From positions 1 through 10,826 of the forward strand of contig DATDRM010000177.1 in NCBI GenBank assembly GCA_035291705.1: a DNA stretch of 10,826 nt, read 5' to 3'. Under the pieces are notes generated by a model. The model ran no database searches. It was not told the DNA's origin and saw nothing but the letters and a program-made list of their open reading frames with translations. Shown here piece by piece: positions 1 to 6,327 of the stretch (its first letter is position 1; each line of letters opens with the position of its first letter). Source of the stretch: DATDRM01 sp035291705 (lineage in GTDB: Bacteria > Chloroflexota > Anaerolineae > Anaerolineales > UBA4823). A program made the translations under genes and the position numbers.

Positions 1-692
1 TCGATCTCTTGAGGGGTGAGGTAACGCCACTGGCGGGGCTTCAAGGAACCAAGAGTTAAGTTGCCGATGCGTACCCGGATAATCTTTACTACTGGCAGGC
101 CGAGACGGGAGCCGATCTCGCGAATCTGGCGCTTGCGCCCCTCGCGCATGGTCACGCGCAGCCAGGCGCCTTTGCCGGACAGAGACTCCGGGCGCACCTG
201 GGCCGGGGCGGTCTGGTAGCCATCCTCCAGGACCACGCCCCGCCGCCAGGTCTGGAGTTGCTCATCGTCCGGGTGCTGGGCGACTAAGACGCGGTACTCT
301 TTCTCGTGTCCGTAGCGCGGGTGGGTCAGGCGGTTAGCCAGATCGCCATCATTAGTGAGCAGGACCAGGCCCTCGCTGTCGACATCCAACCGCCCGACCG
401 GGTATAGGTGCCCGGGCACCGGCACCAGGTCGCGCACAGTCTGGCGCGCCTCGGGTGCACTCACCGCCGAGAGCACCCCGCGCGGCTTGTGCAGGGCGAT
501 ATACACCAGCGGCTCTGCTGCTGCGAGGGTGCGCCCATCGAACTCGATTCTATCCTTGGTGGGGTCCGCCTTACTCCCCAGGGCAGCGATCTGTCCATTC
601 ACCCGCACCCGTCCGGCGGAGATCAACTCTTCGCAGGCGCGGCGTGAACCCAGTCCGGCGTGAGCCAGGATTTTCTGCAGGCGTTCTTCCAT
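1..692 (-). CDS. rluB: Pseudouridine synthase, RluB/RsuA family (3' end outside window)
   Basis: The first 230 residues are visible, and the last ones (ending in a W-R-Y-L-T-P-Q-E run) look close to the usual C-terminus. An S4 RNA-binding domain covers about residues 2-48. The catalytic motif GRLDVDSEGL lies at residues 100-109, with D103 as the expected catalytic aspartate, followed by LLTNDG. The basic REGRKRQIRE segment typical of the family lies near the C-terminus. By family knowledge these enzymes isomerise a uridine in rRNA; RluB modifies 23S rRNA in the peptidyl transferase region. RluB, RluE, RluF and RsuA cannot be separated with certainty, but linkage to scpB favours RluB. The ATG at 692 has no Shine-Dalgarno sequence, and a TATAAT ends 8 nt before it, which suggests a leaderless message. 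Decayed genes separate it from scpB on the same strand. Confidence 0.93.
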   Translation of the reverse strand, partial: MEERLQKILAHAGLGSRRACEELISAGRVRVNGQIAALGSKADPTKDRIEFDGRTLAAAEPLVYIALHKPRGVLSAVSAPEARQTVRDLVPVPGHLYPVGRLDVDSEGLVLLTNDGDLANRLTHPRYGHEKEYRVLVAQHPDDEQLQTWRRGVVLEDGYQTAPAQVRPESLSGKGAWLRVTMREGRKRQIREIGSRLGLPVVKIIRVRIGNLTLGSLKPRQWRYLTPQEI

Positions 693-700
693 AAGGCGTA

Positions 701-706
701 ATTATA
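701..706 (-). promoter_or_regulatory. Putative -10 box of rluB (leaderless arrangement)
   Basis: A perfect TATAAT on the minus strand ends 8 nt before the rluB ATG. A transcript starting 6-8 nt after the hexamer would begin at or next to the start codon. I could not find a convincing -35 element. Confidence 0.5.
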
Positions 707-812
707 ACCCAGGGATTTTGTGATCGGCATATCGTGTTGCTGGTAGGATCTCACCATGGGGACCATTGATCTATTTTTAACCCGAAAATGTGCGCGGCAG
801 CTTCGTGTGAGG

Positions 813-1148
813 TACAATTTACGGCGCTATGCCTGGTCGGCCCATCTGCCGCTCAGGATTTTGACCGATTTTGAAGAGTTTGCGGTTTATGACCGCTGGG
901 ACAAACCGGATAAGAGTGACAAGGCGCATACTGGGCGGGAACTTTACCTGGATTACTCCGGCTATCCGCAGCGCTGGAGGAGATCGCCGCCATTTTCTTA
1001 AGAGAGACGGTGCTAAAAGGCTCATTTCGACAAGACCCTGCTCCGGCGCCAGATCGAGGTAACCGATAGGCAGATCGACGCCCTGGTGTATGAGTTGTAC
1101 GGTTTGACCGAGGAGGAGATCGCGATTGTGGAAGGGAAGCGGTCGTGA
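813..1148 (+). pseudogene. Remnant of Type IIG-like restriction-modification enzyme (internal deletion and frameshifts)
   Basis: In the first frame, residues LRRYAWSAHLPLRILTDFEE followed by FAVYDRW, then KPDKSDKA and ending GYPQRW, match from memory the N-terminal region of large Eco57I/Type IIG restriction-methylase proteins. At about 976 the frame is lost; one extra base would restore W-E-E-I-A-A-I-F. At about 1026 a run of three T's needs one base removed to read G-S-F-D-K. The sequence then jumps straight to RRQIEVTDRQIDALVYELYG at about 1044-1103, followed by LTEEEIAIVEG, which is typical of the extreme C-terminus of such enzymes. It ends at TGA 1146-1148. The methylase core (NPPY motif) and specificity domain are therefore missing. 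The pieces keep their original order, as expected from a large internal deletion. It cannot be functional as RM. The 136-residue reading frame antisense to it is not a gene. Confidence 0.78.
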
Positions 1149-1491
1149 GCGCTCAGTGGCGACAAGCCTAATCTCTCTCACCGAAGTCGCCGCTGCAATC
1201 ACTCGCGCCCAAAGGCTGGAGATCATCACTCCAAAATAAGCCTTGACCGCTTTGCAGTTATTTCGCTCTGAATGGGAAATCTTTCAGCGGTTGCCAGTGA
1301 ATGAGCTGACTGTGATCCGTGGAGATGCTCTGGCTTGTGAATTCGGATTGCGCGGCTATGATGCGGTTCGCCTGGCAACTGCCTTACTTTGGCAAGAAAC
1401 CCTCGGTCTTCAAGTGACGTTAGCGACTTTTGATCGGCAGCTTATCGGCGCGGGAATAAAAGTTGGTTTGAGCGTCTTGCCCGAAAATTGA
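1147..1491 (+). pseudogene. Decayed PIN-domain (VapC-like) toxin, N-terminus missing, in-frame stop
   Basis: One frame reads S-V-A-T-S-L-I-S-L-T-E-V-A-A-A-I-T-R-A-Q-R-L, then a TAA at 1237-1239, then continues to L-R-G-Y-D-A-V-R-L-A-T-A-L-L and T-L-A-T-F-D-R-Q-L, ending at TGA 1489-1491. This is the middle and C-terminal part of a VapC-type PIN ribonuclease. The second acidic residue (E in SLTEV), the third (D in GYDAVRLA) and the fourth (D in TFDRQL) are present. The N-terminal beta strand carrying the first catalytic aspartate is absent. The TAA probably replaces a glutamine codon. No antitoxin gene is nearby. The downstream 82-codon stretch (from TTG 1243) has no clear ribosome binding site, so expression as a separate protein is unlikely. 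It starts where the restriction-enzyme remnant ends. Confidence 0.75.
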
Positions 1492-1501
1492 ATTACCTCG
1501 T

Positions 1502-2053
1502 CTACTCCCCTACTCTCCTGCTATCTTGCTCTTCTTCGAGCGGCGGGAGCTCTTCCAGGCTGTTCATCCCAAAATGTTGCAGGAAATCCGAGGTGGTTGC
1601 ATAAAGGATCGGCCTGCCTGGCCCCTCGGTGCGGCCTACTTCTTGCACCAGGCCTTTGCTGAGCAGGCTCTTTAGCACGCCGTCGCTGTTCACACCTCGG
1701 ATCGCATCCACCTGAGGACGCGTGGCTGGCTGCTGGTAGGCGATGATCGCCAGCGCTTCGAGGGCTGCCCGGCTCAAGTGGCTGGTGGCTTCCAGCCCGA
1801 GGAAACGCTCGACTAAAGGGGCCATCTCGGGAGCCGTAGTGAGTTGCAGCTGGCCAGCGTGGCGTTGCAGGCGCAACCCGCGCCCTTGGAGCTCTTCGCC
1901 CAGCTGTGCCAGACCGGTCTCCACCTCAGCCGTGGTGATTTCCAATGCCGCGGCCAATTGCGCCGCAGTAACGGGACCTGGAGCGACGAATAGCAGCGCC
2001 TCCAGGGGGGCTTTCAAATCCTTTGGACTTTGTGGGTGAATGTTGTCAGACAT
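1502..2053 (-). CDS. scpB: Segregation and condensation protein B
   Basis: This 183-residue protein has the usual ScpB length. Recognisable stretches are LEALLFVAPGPVTAAQLA near the N-terminus, LSRAALEALAIIAYQQPATR (about residues 93-112) and a following RGVNSDGVLKSLLSKGLV, then GRPILYATT. These are the tandem winged-helix domains of the family. By family knowledge ScpB dimers bind the kleisin ScpA in the SMC condensin-like complex that compacts and segregates the chromosome. ScpA is not in the window; it would be expected upstream, but the opposite-strand lipoprotein cluster begins there instead. The acidic C-terminal tail (PPLEEEQD) is a common variable end. The ATG at 2053 lacks an obvious Shine-Dalgarno sequence. 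Confidence 0.95.
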   Translation of the reverse strand: MSDNIHPQSPKDLKAPLEALLFVAPGPVTAAQLAAALEITTAEVETGLAQLGEELQGRGLRLQRHAGQLQLTTAPEMAPLVERFLGLEATSHLSRAALEALAIIAYQQPATRPQVDAIRGVNSDGVLKSLLSKGLVQEVGRTEGPGRPILYATTSDFLQHFGMNSLEELPPLEEEQDSRRVGE

Positions 2054-2055
2054 GC

Positions 2056-2061
2056 TATAAT
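2056..2061 (+). promoter_or_regulatory. Possible -10 box for the lipoprotein/UXS/GtrA cluster
   Basis: TATAAT on the plus strand lies immediately beyond the scpB start codon, in the divergent scpB/lipoprotein intergenic region. It would give a leader of roughly 90 nt for the gene at 2158. No good -35 lies at 16-18 nt spacing. An alternative is TTGACG (2118-2123) with TATAGG (2144-2149), but that spacing is 20 nt. Confidence 0.3.
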
Positions 2062-2157
2062 CAGGCGTTGAAAATTGGTAGGAACTTTGTTGTTATTGAA
2101 GTCGTCACATTAATACCTTGACGAAGACCAAATTTAGTCGGGGTATAGGAAAATAGA

Positions 2158-2721
2158 ATGAAACGTACCTACAGATTTTGGCTAATTATATTCGTTTTAG
2201 GCGCGGTTTCCCTAGCTTGTAACCTGGGTTCTTACCGCTCAAAGTCTCTGCCGACCATCCCGGTTTCCACAGAAGCCGCCCAAAGCCTGGAAGAGACTGC
2301 GCAAGCTGCCCTGGATGAGGCTGCTAAAAGCGGCGAAGTCGACCTGGTGATCGATGAAGCTCAGGTGACCTCGCTACTGGCGTTTGAACTGCAGAAAAGC
2401 GACCAACAGTTTATCAGCGATCCCCAGGTGTACCTGCGCGAGGGGCAAATGCAGGTCTTTGGGAATGTAAAGAGCGAGAACATCGCAGCCAAGGGGATGG
2501 TCGTCATCGAACCGCGAGTTGACTCAACCGGGCGGGCAAACTTCGAGGTTGTTTCCGCCAAAGTCGGCCCCATCCCGCTACCAGGTGACATCGTTTCCGA
2601 AGTCGAGGCCAGCCTAAACCAGATTTTCAACCAGCAGCTCGAGGCGATGGCGCCCAACATCTTCATCGATAGCCTGGTCATCGCAGATGGCTTGATGACC
2701 ATCAAAGGGCATGCCAGGTGA
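2158..2721 (+). CDS. Small lipoprotein, function unknown
   Basis: This 187-residue protein has a lipoprotein signal peptide: basic MKRTYR, a hydrophobic stretch WLIIFVLGAV, then SLAC with the lipidated cysteine at residue 21. After a linker rich in alanine and glutamate comes a mixed alpha/beta domain (about residues 60-187) with alternating hydrophobic strands such as V-D-L-V-I, M-Q-V-F-G-N-V and M-V-V-I-E-P-R-V, and an LPGDIVSEVEASLN helix. The pattern recalls lipid-binding-like DUF2993/DUF2140 (YpmS) proteins, but I cannot assign a family. It probably sits on the outer face of the cytoplasmic membrane. An AGGA lies about 8 nt before the ATG. It is followed 7 nt later by a second lipoprotein gene, so the two are likely cotranscribed. 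Confidence 0.8.
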   Translation: MKRTYRFWLIIFVLGAVSLACNLGSYRSKSLPTIPVSTEAAQSLEETAQAALDEAAKSGEVDLVIDEAQVTSLLAFELQKSDQQFISDPQVYLREGQMQVFGNVKSENIAAKGMVVIEPRVDSTGRANFEVVSAKVGPIPLPGDIVSEVEASLNQIFNQQLEAMAPNIFIDSLVIADGLMTIKGHAR

Positions 2722-2728
2722 TCGTGGG

Positions 2729-4315
2729 ATGAGATTATATCACCCAGGCTTTCGCCGCACGCTGATATTATTGGGTGTCATATTAATTATAGCGGGTTGT
2801 ACCGCACCCCAGGTTGCCGAAGGGAATATCACCCTCGATATAACGGCCGATGGAAAAACTATCGATGTCGAGGTTCCAGCAGGGAGCACGGTTGATGACG
2901 CACTGAAGGCAGCCGGGATCCTCGCCGATCCCCTGGACCGCACCGATCCACCGGCCTATACCGTGTTGGGGGAAGGCTCAGTAGTGCACTTGATCCGCGT
3001 GCACGAGGAGTTCACCATCGAGCAAGTTGTTGTCCCCTATGAAAGCCAGGTACTGCGCAATGAATCCCTGCCTGAGGGGCAGGAATACTGGCTCCAGTTG
3101 GGGGAAAACGGTTTACAGGAAATCACCATCCGGCGGGTTTTCGAAGATGGAGAAGAAGTATCGAGTAGCCGGGTCAAGACAGTCACTGTGAAGGAGGCTG
3201 TGCCCCAGATTAAGATGGTCGGCGTGCAGAAACCTTTTGCGCCTCTGAGCATTGTGGGGCGCATTGCCTACCTGGTGGATGGGGATGCGTGGGTGATGGA
3301 GCGGACCACTGGCAATCGTCGTCAAATAGTCACGACCGGTGACCTTGACGGGCGGGTATTCTCACTTTCTCCTGATGGGGGTTGGTTGTTGTACACGCGC
3401 CGCTCGGAGGATGAGAACACTATCAACACCCTCTGGGCTGCCCCGGTAGCGGAAGGGGTTAGTGAACCGGTCGATTTAGGGATAACCAATGTGGTGCATT
3501 TCGCTGACTGGAAGCCAGGTTCGGTACTCACAGTTGCCTACTCGACTGTGGAACCACGCCCAGGTGCTCCGGGTTGGCAGGCCAACAACGATCTGGAGAT
3601 ACTCACTTTCAGCTCGACCGGATTCATCCATTCATTGCCGGTCGTTATAGAAGCCAATATGGGCGGCTTATATGGTTGGTGGGGCACTAATTTCACCTGG
3701 GCTCAAGATGGACTGCGCCTGGGTTATGCCCGCCCGGACAGCATCGGCGTGGTAGACTTGCAATCCAGCAACCTGACGCCGCTGGAGGAGTATGCTCCAT
3801 TGCAAACTTTTGGAGACTGGGCCTGGGTTCCTGGGATCGGCTGGGGGCCGGATGGGAATTACCTGTATGGGGTGATTCAATCCCGACCCGAGGCAGCGCA
3901 GCAATTCGATTTGATGGCTGCCGATCCCACGCAAAGAGATCCCCTGGTGATTGTCCCAGATGTGGGCATGTTCGCTTACCCGGTTCCTTCCCCACTTGAT
4001 GAGTCGCCCTCTGGGGAGCGCGCATTCCAGGTGGCTTACTTGCAGGCGGCCTTCCCTGCTCAAAGCGAAAGCAGCCGTTACCGCCTGATGGTGATGGACC
4101 GGGACGGGTCTAATCGCCGGGTGCTTTTTCCGGTTGAAGGAGCTGGTGGCCTTGAACCGCAAAGAGTAGTCTGGTCTCCGCAACCGCTGCTGGACCAGAG
4201 AGGGCGCACCCTGGCTGTCATATACCAGGATAATTTGTGGCTGGTCGACAGCCTCAGCGGGGAAGCCTGGCAGGTTACCGGTGATGGCCTGACGAGCCGG
4301 GTCGATTGGAAGTGA
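2729..4315 (+). CDS. Lipoprotein with DUF348, G5 and beta-propeller regions
   Basis: I chose the ATG at 2729 over the one at 2711. It has AGGTGATC, an excellent Shine-Dalgarno match, about 7 nt upstream, and it gives a clean signal peptide: RLYHPGFRR, then TLILLGVILI, then lipobox IAGC with C24. The protein is 528 residues long. Residues about 34-76 (ITADGKTIDVEVPAGSTVDD) resemble DUF348, the ubiquitin-like module found beside G5 domains. Residues about 90-166 resemble a G5 domain, with conserved V-V-P-Y, P-E-G, L-G-E-N-G and E-D-G-E-E-V. Residues about 175-528 contain repeated TolB/PD40-like blades such as FSLSPDGGWLLYTR, FTWAQDGLRLGYAR and IGWGPDGNYLY. By family knowledge G5 modules bind glycan or other extracellular ligands. 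A surface role in wall or ligand binding is inferred, and the exact function is unknown. Confidence 0.85.
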   Translation: MRLYHPGFRRTLILLGVILIIAGCTAPQVAEGNITLDITADGKTIDVEVPAGSTVDDALKAAGILADPLDRTDPPAYTVLGEGSVVHLIRVHEEFTIEQVVVPYESQVLRNESLPEGQEYWLQLGENGLQEITIRRVFEDGEEVSSSRVKTVTVKEAVPQIKMVGVQKPFAPLSIVGRIAYLVDGDAWVMERTTGNRRQIVTTGDLDGRVFSLSPDGGWLLYTRRSEDENTINTLWAAPVAEGVSEPVDLGITNVVHFADWKPGSVLTVAYSTVEPRPGAPGWQANNDLEILTFSSTGFIHSLPVVIEANMGGLYGWWGTNFTWAQDGLRLGYARPDSIGVVDLQSSNLTPLEEYAPLQTFGDWAWVPGIGWGPDGNYLYGVIQSRPEAAQQFDLMAADPTQRDPLVIVPDVGMFAYPVPSPLDESPSGERAFQVAYLQAAFPAQSESSRYRLMVMDRDGSNRRVLFPVEGAGGLEPQRVVWSPQPLLDQRGRTLAVIYQDNLWLVDSLSGEAWQVTGDGLTSRVDWK

Positions 4316-4320
4316 AAATT

Positions 4321-4326
4321 GGAGGA
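4321..4326 (+). promoter_or_regulatory. Shine-Dalgarno of the UXS gene
   Basis: GGAGGA lies 8 nt before the ATG at 4335. It fixes the start of the epimerase-family gene and supports cotranscription with the lipoprotein gene ending at 4315. Confidence 0.8.
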
Positions 4327-4334
4327 ATTTTAAA

Positions 4335-5294
4335 ATGCGCGTTTTGATTACCGGAGCGGCTGGATTTCTTGGCTCTAACTTGTGCGACAGATTACTTGCC
4401 GAGGGTCATGAGGTGGTTGGGATGGATAATTTCATTACCGGTAGCCCAGACAACCTTGCTCACCTGACCGGCCATCCCAGATTCCTATTCATCCGGCACG
4501 ATGTTTCGCATTTCATCTTCGTGCCAGGCAAAATCGACGCGGTCATGCATTTTGCCTCACCAGCCAGCCCGAATCCAAAATCCCCATTCGGCTATATGAA
4601 TCTTCCGATCCAGACCATGAAAGCCGGGGCTTTGGGCACGCATAATACGCTAGGTATGGCCCGCGCCCAGAATGCCCGCTTCATCCTGGCCTCGACCAGC
4701 GAGATATACGGAGATCCGCTCGTTCATCCGCAGACTGAGGATTATTGGGGGCATGTCGATCCAATCGGTCCTCGCTCGGTGTATGACGAAGCCAAGCGCT
4801 TCGCCGAGGCCTTGACCATGGCCTACCACCGCTTTCATAACGTTGACACACGCATCGTGCGGATTTTTAATACGTATGGGCCGCGCATGCATGTGGATGA
4901 CGGGCGTGTAGTCCCCAATTTCTTACAGCAGGCGCTGCTGAAACAGCCTCTTACTGTCTACGGTGATGGTTCACAGACGCGTAGCTTTTGCTATGTGGAC
5001 GACCTGATCGAAGGAATTTATCGCTTGCTCCTTTCAGATGAGCACCTGCCAGTTAATATCGGAAATCAAGTGGAGACGACGATCCTGGAATTTGCCCAAA
5101 CCATCAATGCGTTCACGGACAACCCGGCTGGCATCGTTTTCAAGCCCGAGGCGCGTGACACGAGCGATCCTCAGCGCCGCCAGCCTGATATCACCCGCGC
5201 CCAGCAAATCCTGGGCTGGGAGCCGAAGGTGAACCTCGAAGAGGGACTCCAAAGGACGACCCCATATTTTAAGGAGAAATTAGGCCTGGCATGA
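4335..5294 (+). CDS. uxs: UDP-glucuronate decarboxylase (UDP-xylose synthase), extended SDR
   Basis: This 319-residue protein is an extended short-chain dehydrogenase/reductase. The NAD-binding motif GAAGFLG is at residues 7-13. The catalytic set is T121 and E123 in ASTSEIYGDP, and Y150 and K154 in YDEAK; the 27-residue E-to-Y spacing matches UXS enzymes. RIFNTYGPRMHVDDGRVVPN and TVYGDGSQTRSFCYVDDL are also close to UXS. By family knowledge the enzyme converts UDP-glucuronate to UDP-xylose with bound NAD+ in the cytoplasm, supplying xylose for surface polysaccharide. A dTDP-glucose 4,6-dehydratase is less likely, because those carry a different active-site DE pair. The stop codon overlaps the GtrA start by 4 nt (ATGA), so translation is probably coupled. 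Confidence 0.9.
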   Translation: MRVLITGAAGFLGSNLCDRLLAEGHEVVGMDNFITGSPDNLAHLTGHPRFLFIRHDVSHFIFVPGKIDAVMHFASPASPNPKSPFGYMNLPIQTMKAGALGTHNTLGMARAQNARFILASTSEIYGDPLVHPQTEDYWGHVDPIGPRSVYDEAKRFAEALTMAYHRFHNVDTRIVRIFNTYGPRMHVDDGRVVPNFLQQALLKQPLTVYGDGSQTRSFCYVDDLIEGIYRLLLSDEHLPVNIGNQVETTILEFAQTINAFTDNPAGIVFKPEARDTSDPQRRQPDITRAQQILGWEPKVNLEEGLQRTTPYFKEKLGLA

Positions 5295-5764
5295 CCGTGA
5301 CATCGATATTGACAAACCCCCAGGAAAGGACTCGCTTCTTACGATTTGCGTTCGTCGGGCTGGTCGGAGCTGTGGTCGACTTTGGAACATTTAACCTTCT
5401 CTCGTCTGCATTGGGTGTTTCGGCAGTCCTGGCGAGCGTCTTCTCGTTCATTGCTGCCATCCTGAGTAATTTCACCTGGAACCGCTATTGGACCTATCCC
5501 GATTCGCGCACCAAGCCGGTAACACAGCAGCTGGTACAGTTCTCAGTCGTCAGCGTTCTTGGCTTAATAATTCGTACACCGATCATTGCGCTGTTAGAGA
5601 CCCCACTGGAACGTTCGTTTGAAAGCGCGACTCTCCTCCCAATTGGGTTTGTCACCCCCAAACTGCTCGGCGAGAACCTGGCACTGGCTGTCGCAGTGAT
5701 CATCGTGATGTTTTGGAATTTCTTCATCAACCGCTATTGGACCTACAGCGATGTAGACAAATAA
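5291..5764 (+). CDS. GtrA-family membrane protein
   Basis: This 157-residue protein has the size of the GtrA family and four predicted membrane segments, at about residues 19-42, 43-63, 84-102 and 125-146. Characteristic features are F-x-x-V-G-x-x-x-x-x-V-D near the start of helix 1 and the N-x-x-x-N-R-Y-W-T-Y motif after helices 2 and 4 (NRYWTY at 64-69 and 147-152). By family knowledge GtrA proteins act in cell-surface polysaccharide synthesis and are proposed to flip polyprenyl-phosphate sugars. Coupling to the upstream UDP-xylose synthase gene by a 4-nt overlap fits a role in envelope glycan modification. The substrate is not known. Confidence 0.9.
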   Translation: MTVTSILTNPQERTRFLRFAFVGLVGAVVDFGTFNLLSSALGVSAVLASVFSFIAAILSNFTWNRYWTYPDSRTKPVTQQLVQFSVVSVLGLIIRTPIIALLETPLERSFESATLLPIGFVTPKLLGENLALAVAVIIVMFWNFFINRYWTYSDVDK

Positions 5765-5786
5765 TTTATCTGTTACGCATTTCCCA

Positions 5787-5809
5787 TCATGTTTCGCGCC
5801 TCATGTTTC
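5787..5809 (+). repeat. Short direct repeat TCATGTTTC, two copies
   Basis: TCATGTTTC occurs at 5787-5795 and 5801-5809, a 14-nt period, between the GtrA stop and the downstream -10 box. It could be chance or an operator. Nothing else supports a function. Confidence 0.3.
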
Positions 5810-5834
5810 AAATATTGCACATCTGGCCTTTGAG

Positions 5835-5840
5835 TATAAT
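5835..5840 (+). promoter_or_regulatory. -10 box giving a probable leaderless transcript
   Basis: TATAAT ends 7 nt before the ATG at 5848, and the start codon has no Shine-Dalgarno. A TTGCAC at 5815-5820 is only 14 nt upstream of the hexamer, shorter than the usual 16-18. Confidence 0.5.
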
Positions 5841-5847
5841 TCTACAA

Positions 5848-6219
5848 ATGCCTGCATCACCTATTCCCCTCTACACTACTTCTGGTGCAACCGGTGGCTT
5901 TCTGCTCTATCCCTATATTTTCAACGCGGTTGGCGAATGGATCGGGTGGACAACTCTGGATAAACAGGTATATTCCGTTTTGGGGCAGTACGTTGGTTGG
6001 TTCAGCCAGGACTGGCGCATTCTGCGCAGGCGGACCGAGGAATTTGATCGCCCGCAGGGGACCCCTCCGCCAGCGCCAGCGCGGTTTATCCCCCCGGCGA
6101 TCGTGCCTTTGCCGCCTTTGATGGCCGAATTGAAATATGAAACCGTCGACGTGCTGGATGAGATGCCCGATCTGCTGCCCACCTTAGATGCCTTCGCGTT
6201 TTCCGACGACGAAGGGTGA
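5848..6219 (+). CDS. Small protein with three Gly/aromatic repeats, function unknown
   Basis: The frame is open from 5713, but the sequence upstream of 5848 is the GtrA coding end and intergenic DNA. The ATG at 5848, just after a TATAAT, is the best start and gives 123 residues. Three similar units of 16-17 residues follow each other: residues 8-23 (LYTTSGATGGFLLYPY), 24-40 (IFNAVGEWIGWTTLDKQ) and 41-57 (VYSVLGQYVGWFSQDWR). Their shared pattern is hydrophobic-aromatic-polar-x-x-G-x-x-x-G-aromatic, which suggests a small all-beta repeat fold. It resembles the 4-fold beta-flower type by inspection only. A basic RRR stretch, a proline-rich linker (residues about 69-90) and an acidic tail (DVLDEMPDLL to SDDEG) follow. 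There is no signal peptide, so it is probably cytoplasmic. I do not assign a function. Confidence 0.72.
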   Translation: MPASPIPLYTTSGATGGFLLYPYIFNAVGEWIGWTTLDKQVYSVLGQYVGWFSQDWRILRRRTEEFDRPQGTPPPAPARFIPPAIVPLPPLMAELKYETVDVLDEMPDLLPTLDAFAFSDDEG

Positions 6220-6278
6220 TCGATTATTAATCCCGAACATCATTCCCAACCTGGGGTAGAAGAAAGCGAAATCTTTGC

Positions 6279-6284
6279 TATACT
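6279..6284 (+). promoter_or_regulatory. Possible -10 box for the TPR-URO-D-rsmD-galT operon
   Basis: TATACT lies 43 nt before the ATG at 6328, in the 108-nt gap after the preceding gene. No good -35 is visible. The placement is plausible because the next four genes all overlap. Confidence 0.35.
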
Positions 6285-6327
6285 AAACAAAACCCTCTAC
6301 CAATCCATCGCTCAGGAGCGCTGAACC

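Noticed and set aside
355..694. Three overlapping plus-strand frames
   Set aside because: They are shadows of rluB on the minus strand, with arginine/proline-rich low-quality translations.
819..1229. 136-codon minus-strand open frame
   Set aside because: It lies antisense to the RM and PIN remnants, where the plus strand carries recognisable protein motifs. There is no ribosome binding site and no recognisable product.
2144..2160. TATAGG 8 nt before the ATG of the lipoprotein as a third leaderless start
   Set aside because: The hexamer is poor, the only -35 candidate is 20 nt away, and an AGGA is usable as a Shine-Dalgarno. The pattern is suggestive but not convincing.
3668..4183. 171-codon minus-strand open frame
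   Set aside because: It is antisense to the propeller-lipoprotein gene, whose blade motifs are clear on the plus strand. Its length is explained by codon bias in the sense gene.
6245..6258. Possible terminator hairpin CCCAACCTGGG
   Set aside because: The stem is very short and is not followed by a T-run, so it is not an intrinsic terminator.
6309..6320. Perfect palindrome CGCTCAGGAGCG covering the TPR ribosome binding site
   Set aside because: A hairpin would have only a 2-nt loop and a 5-bp stem, and no longer pairing extends it. Probably chance.
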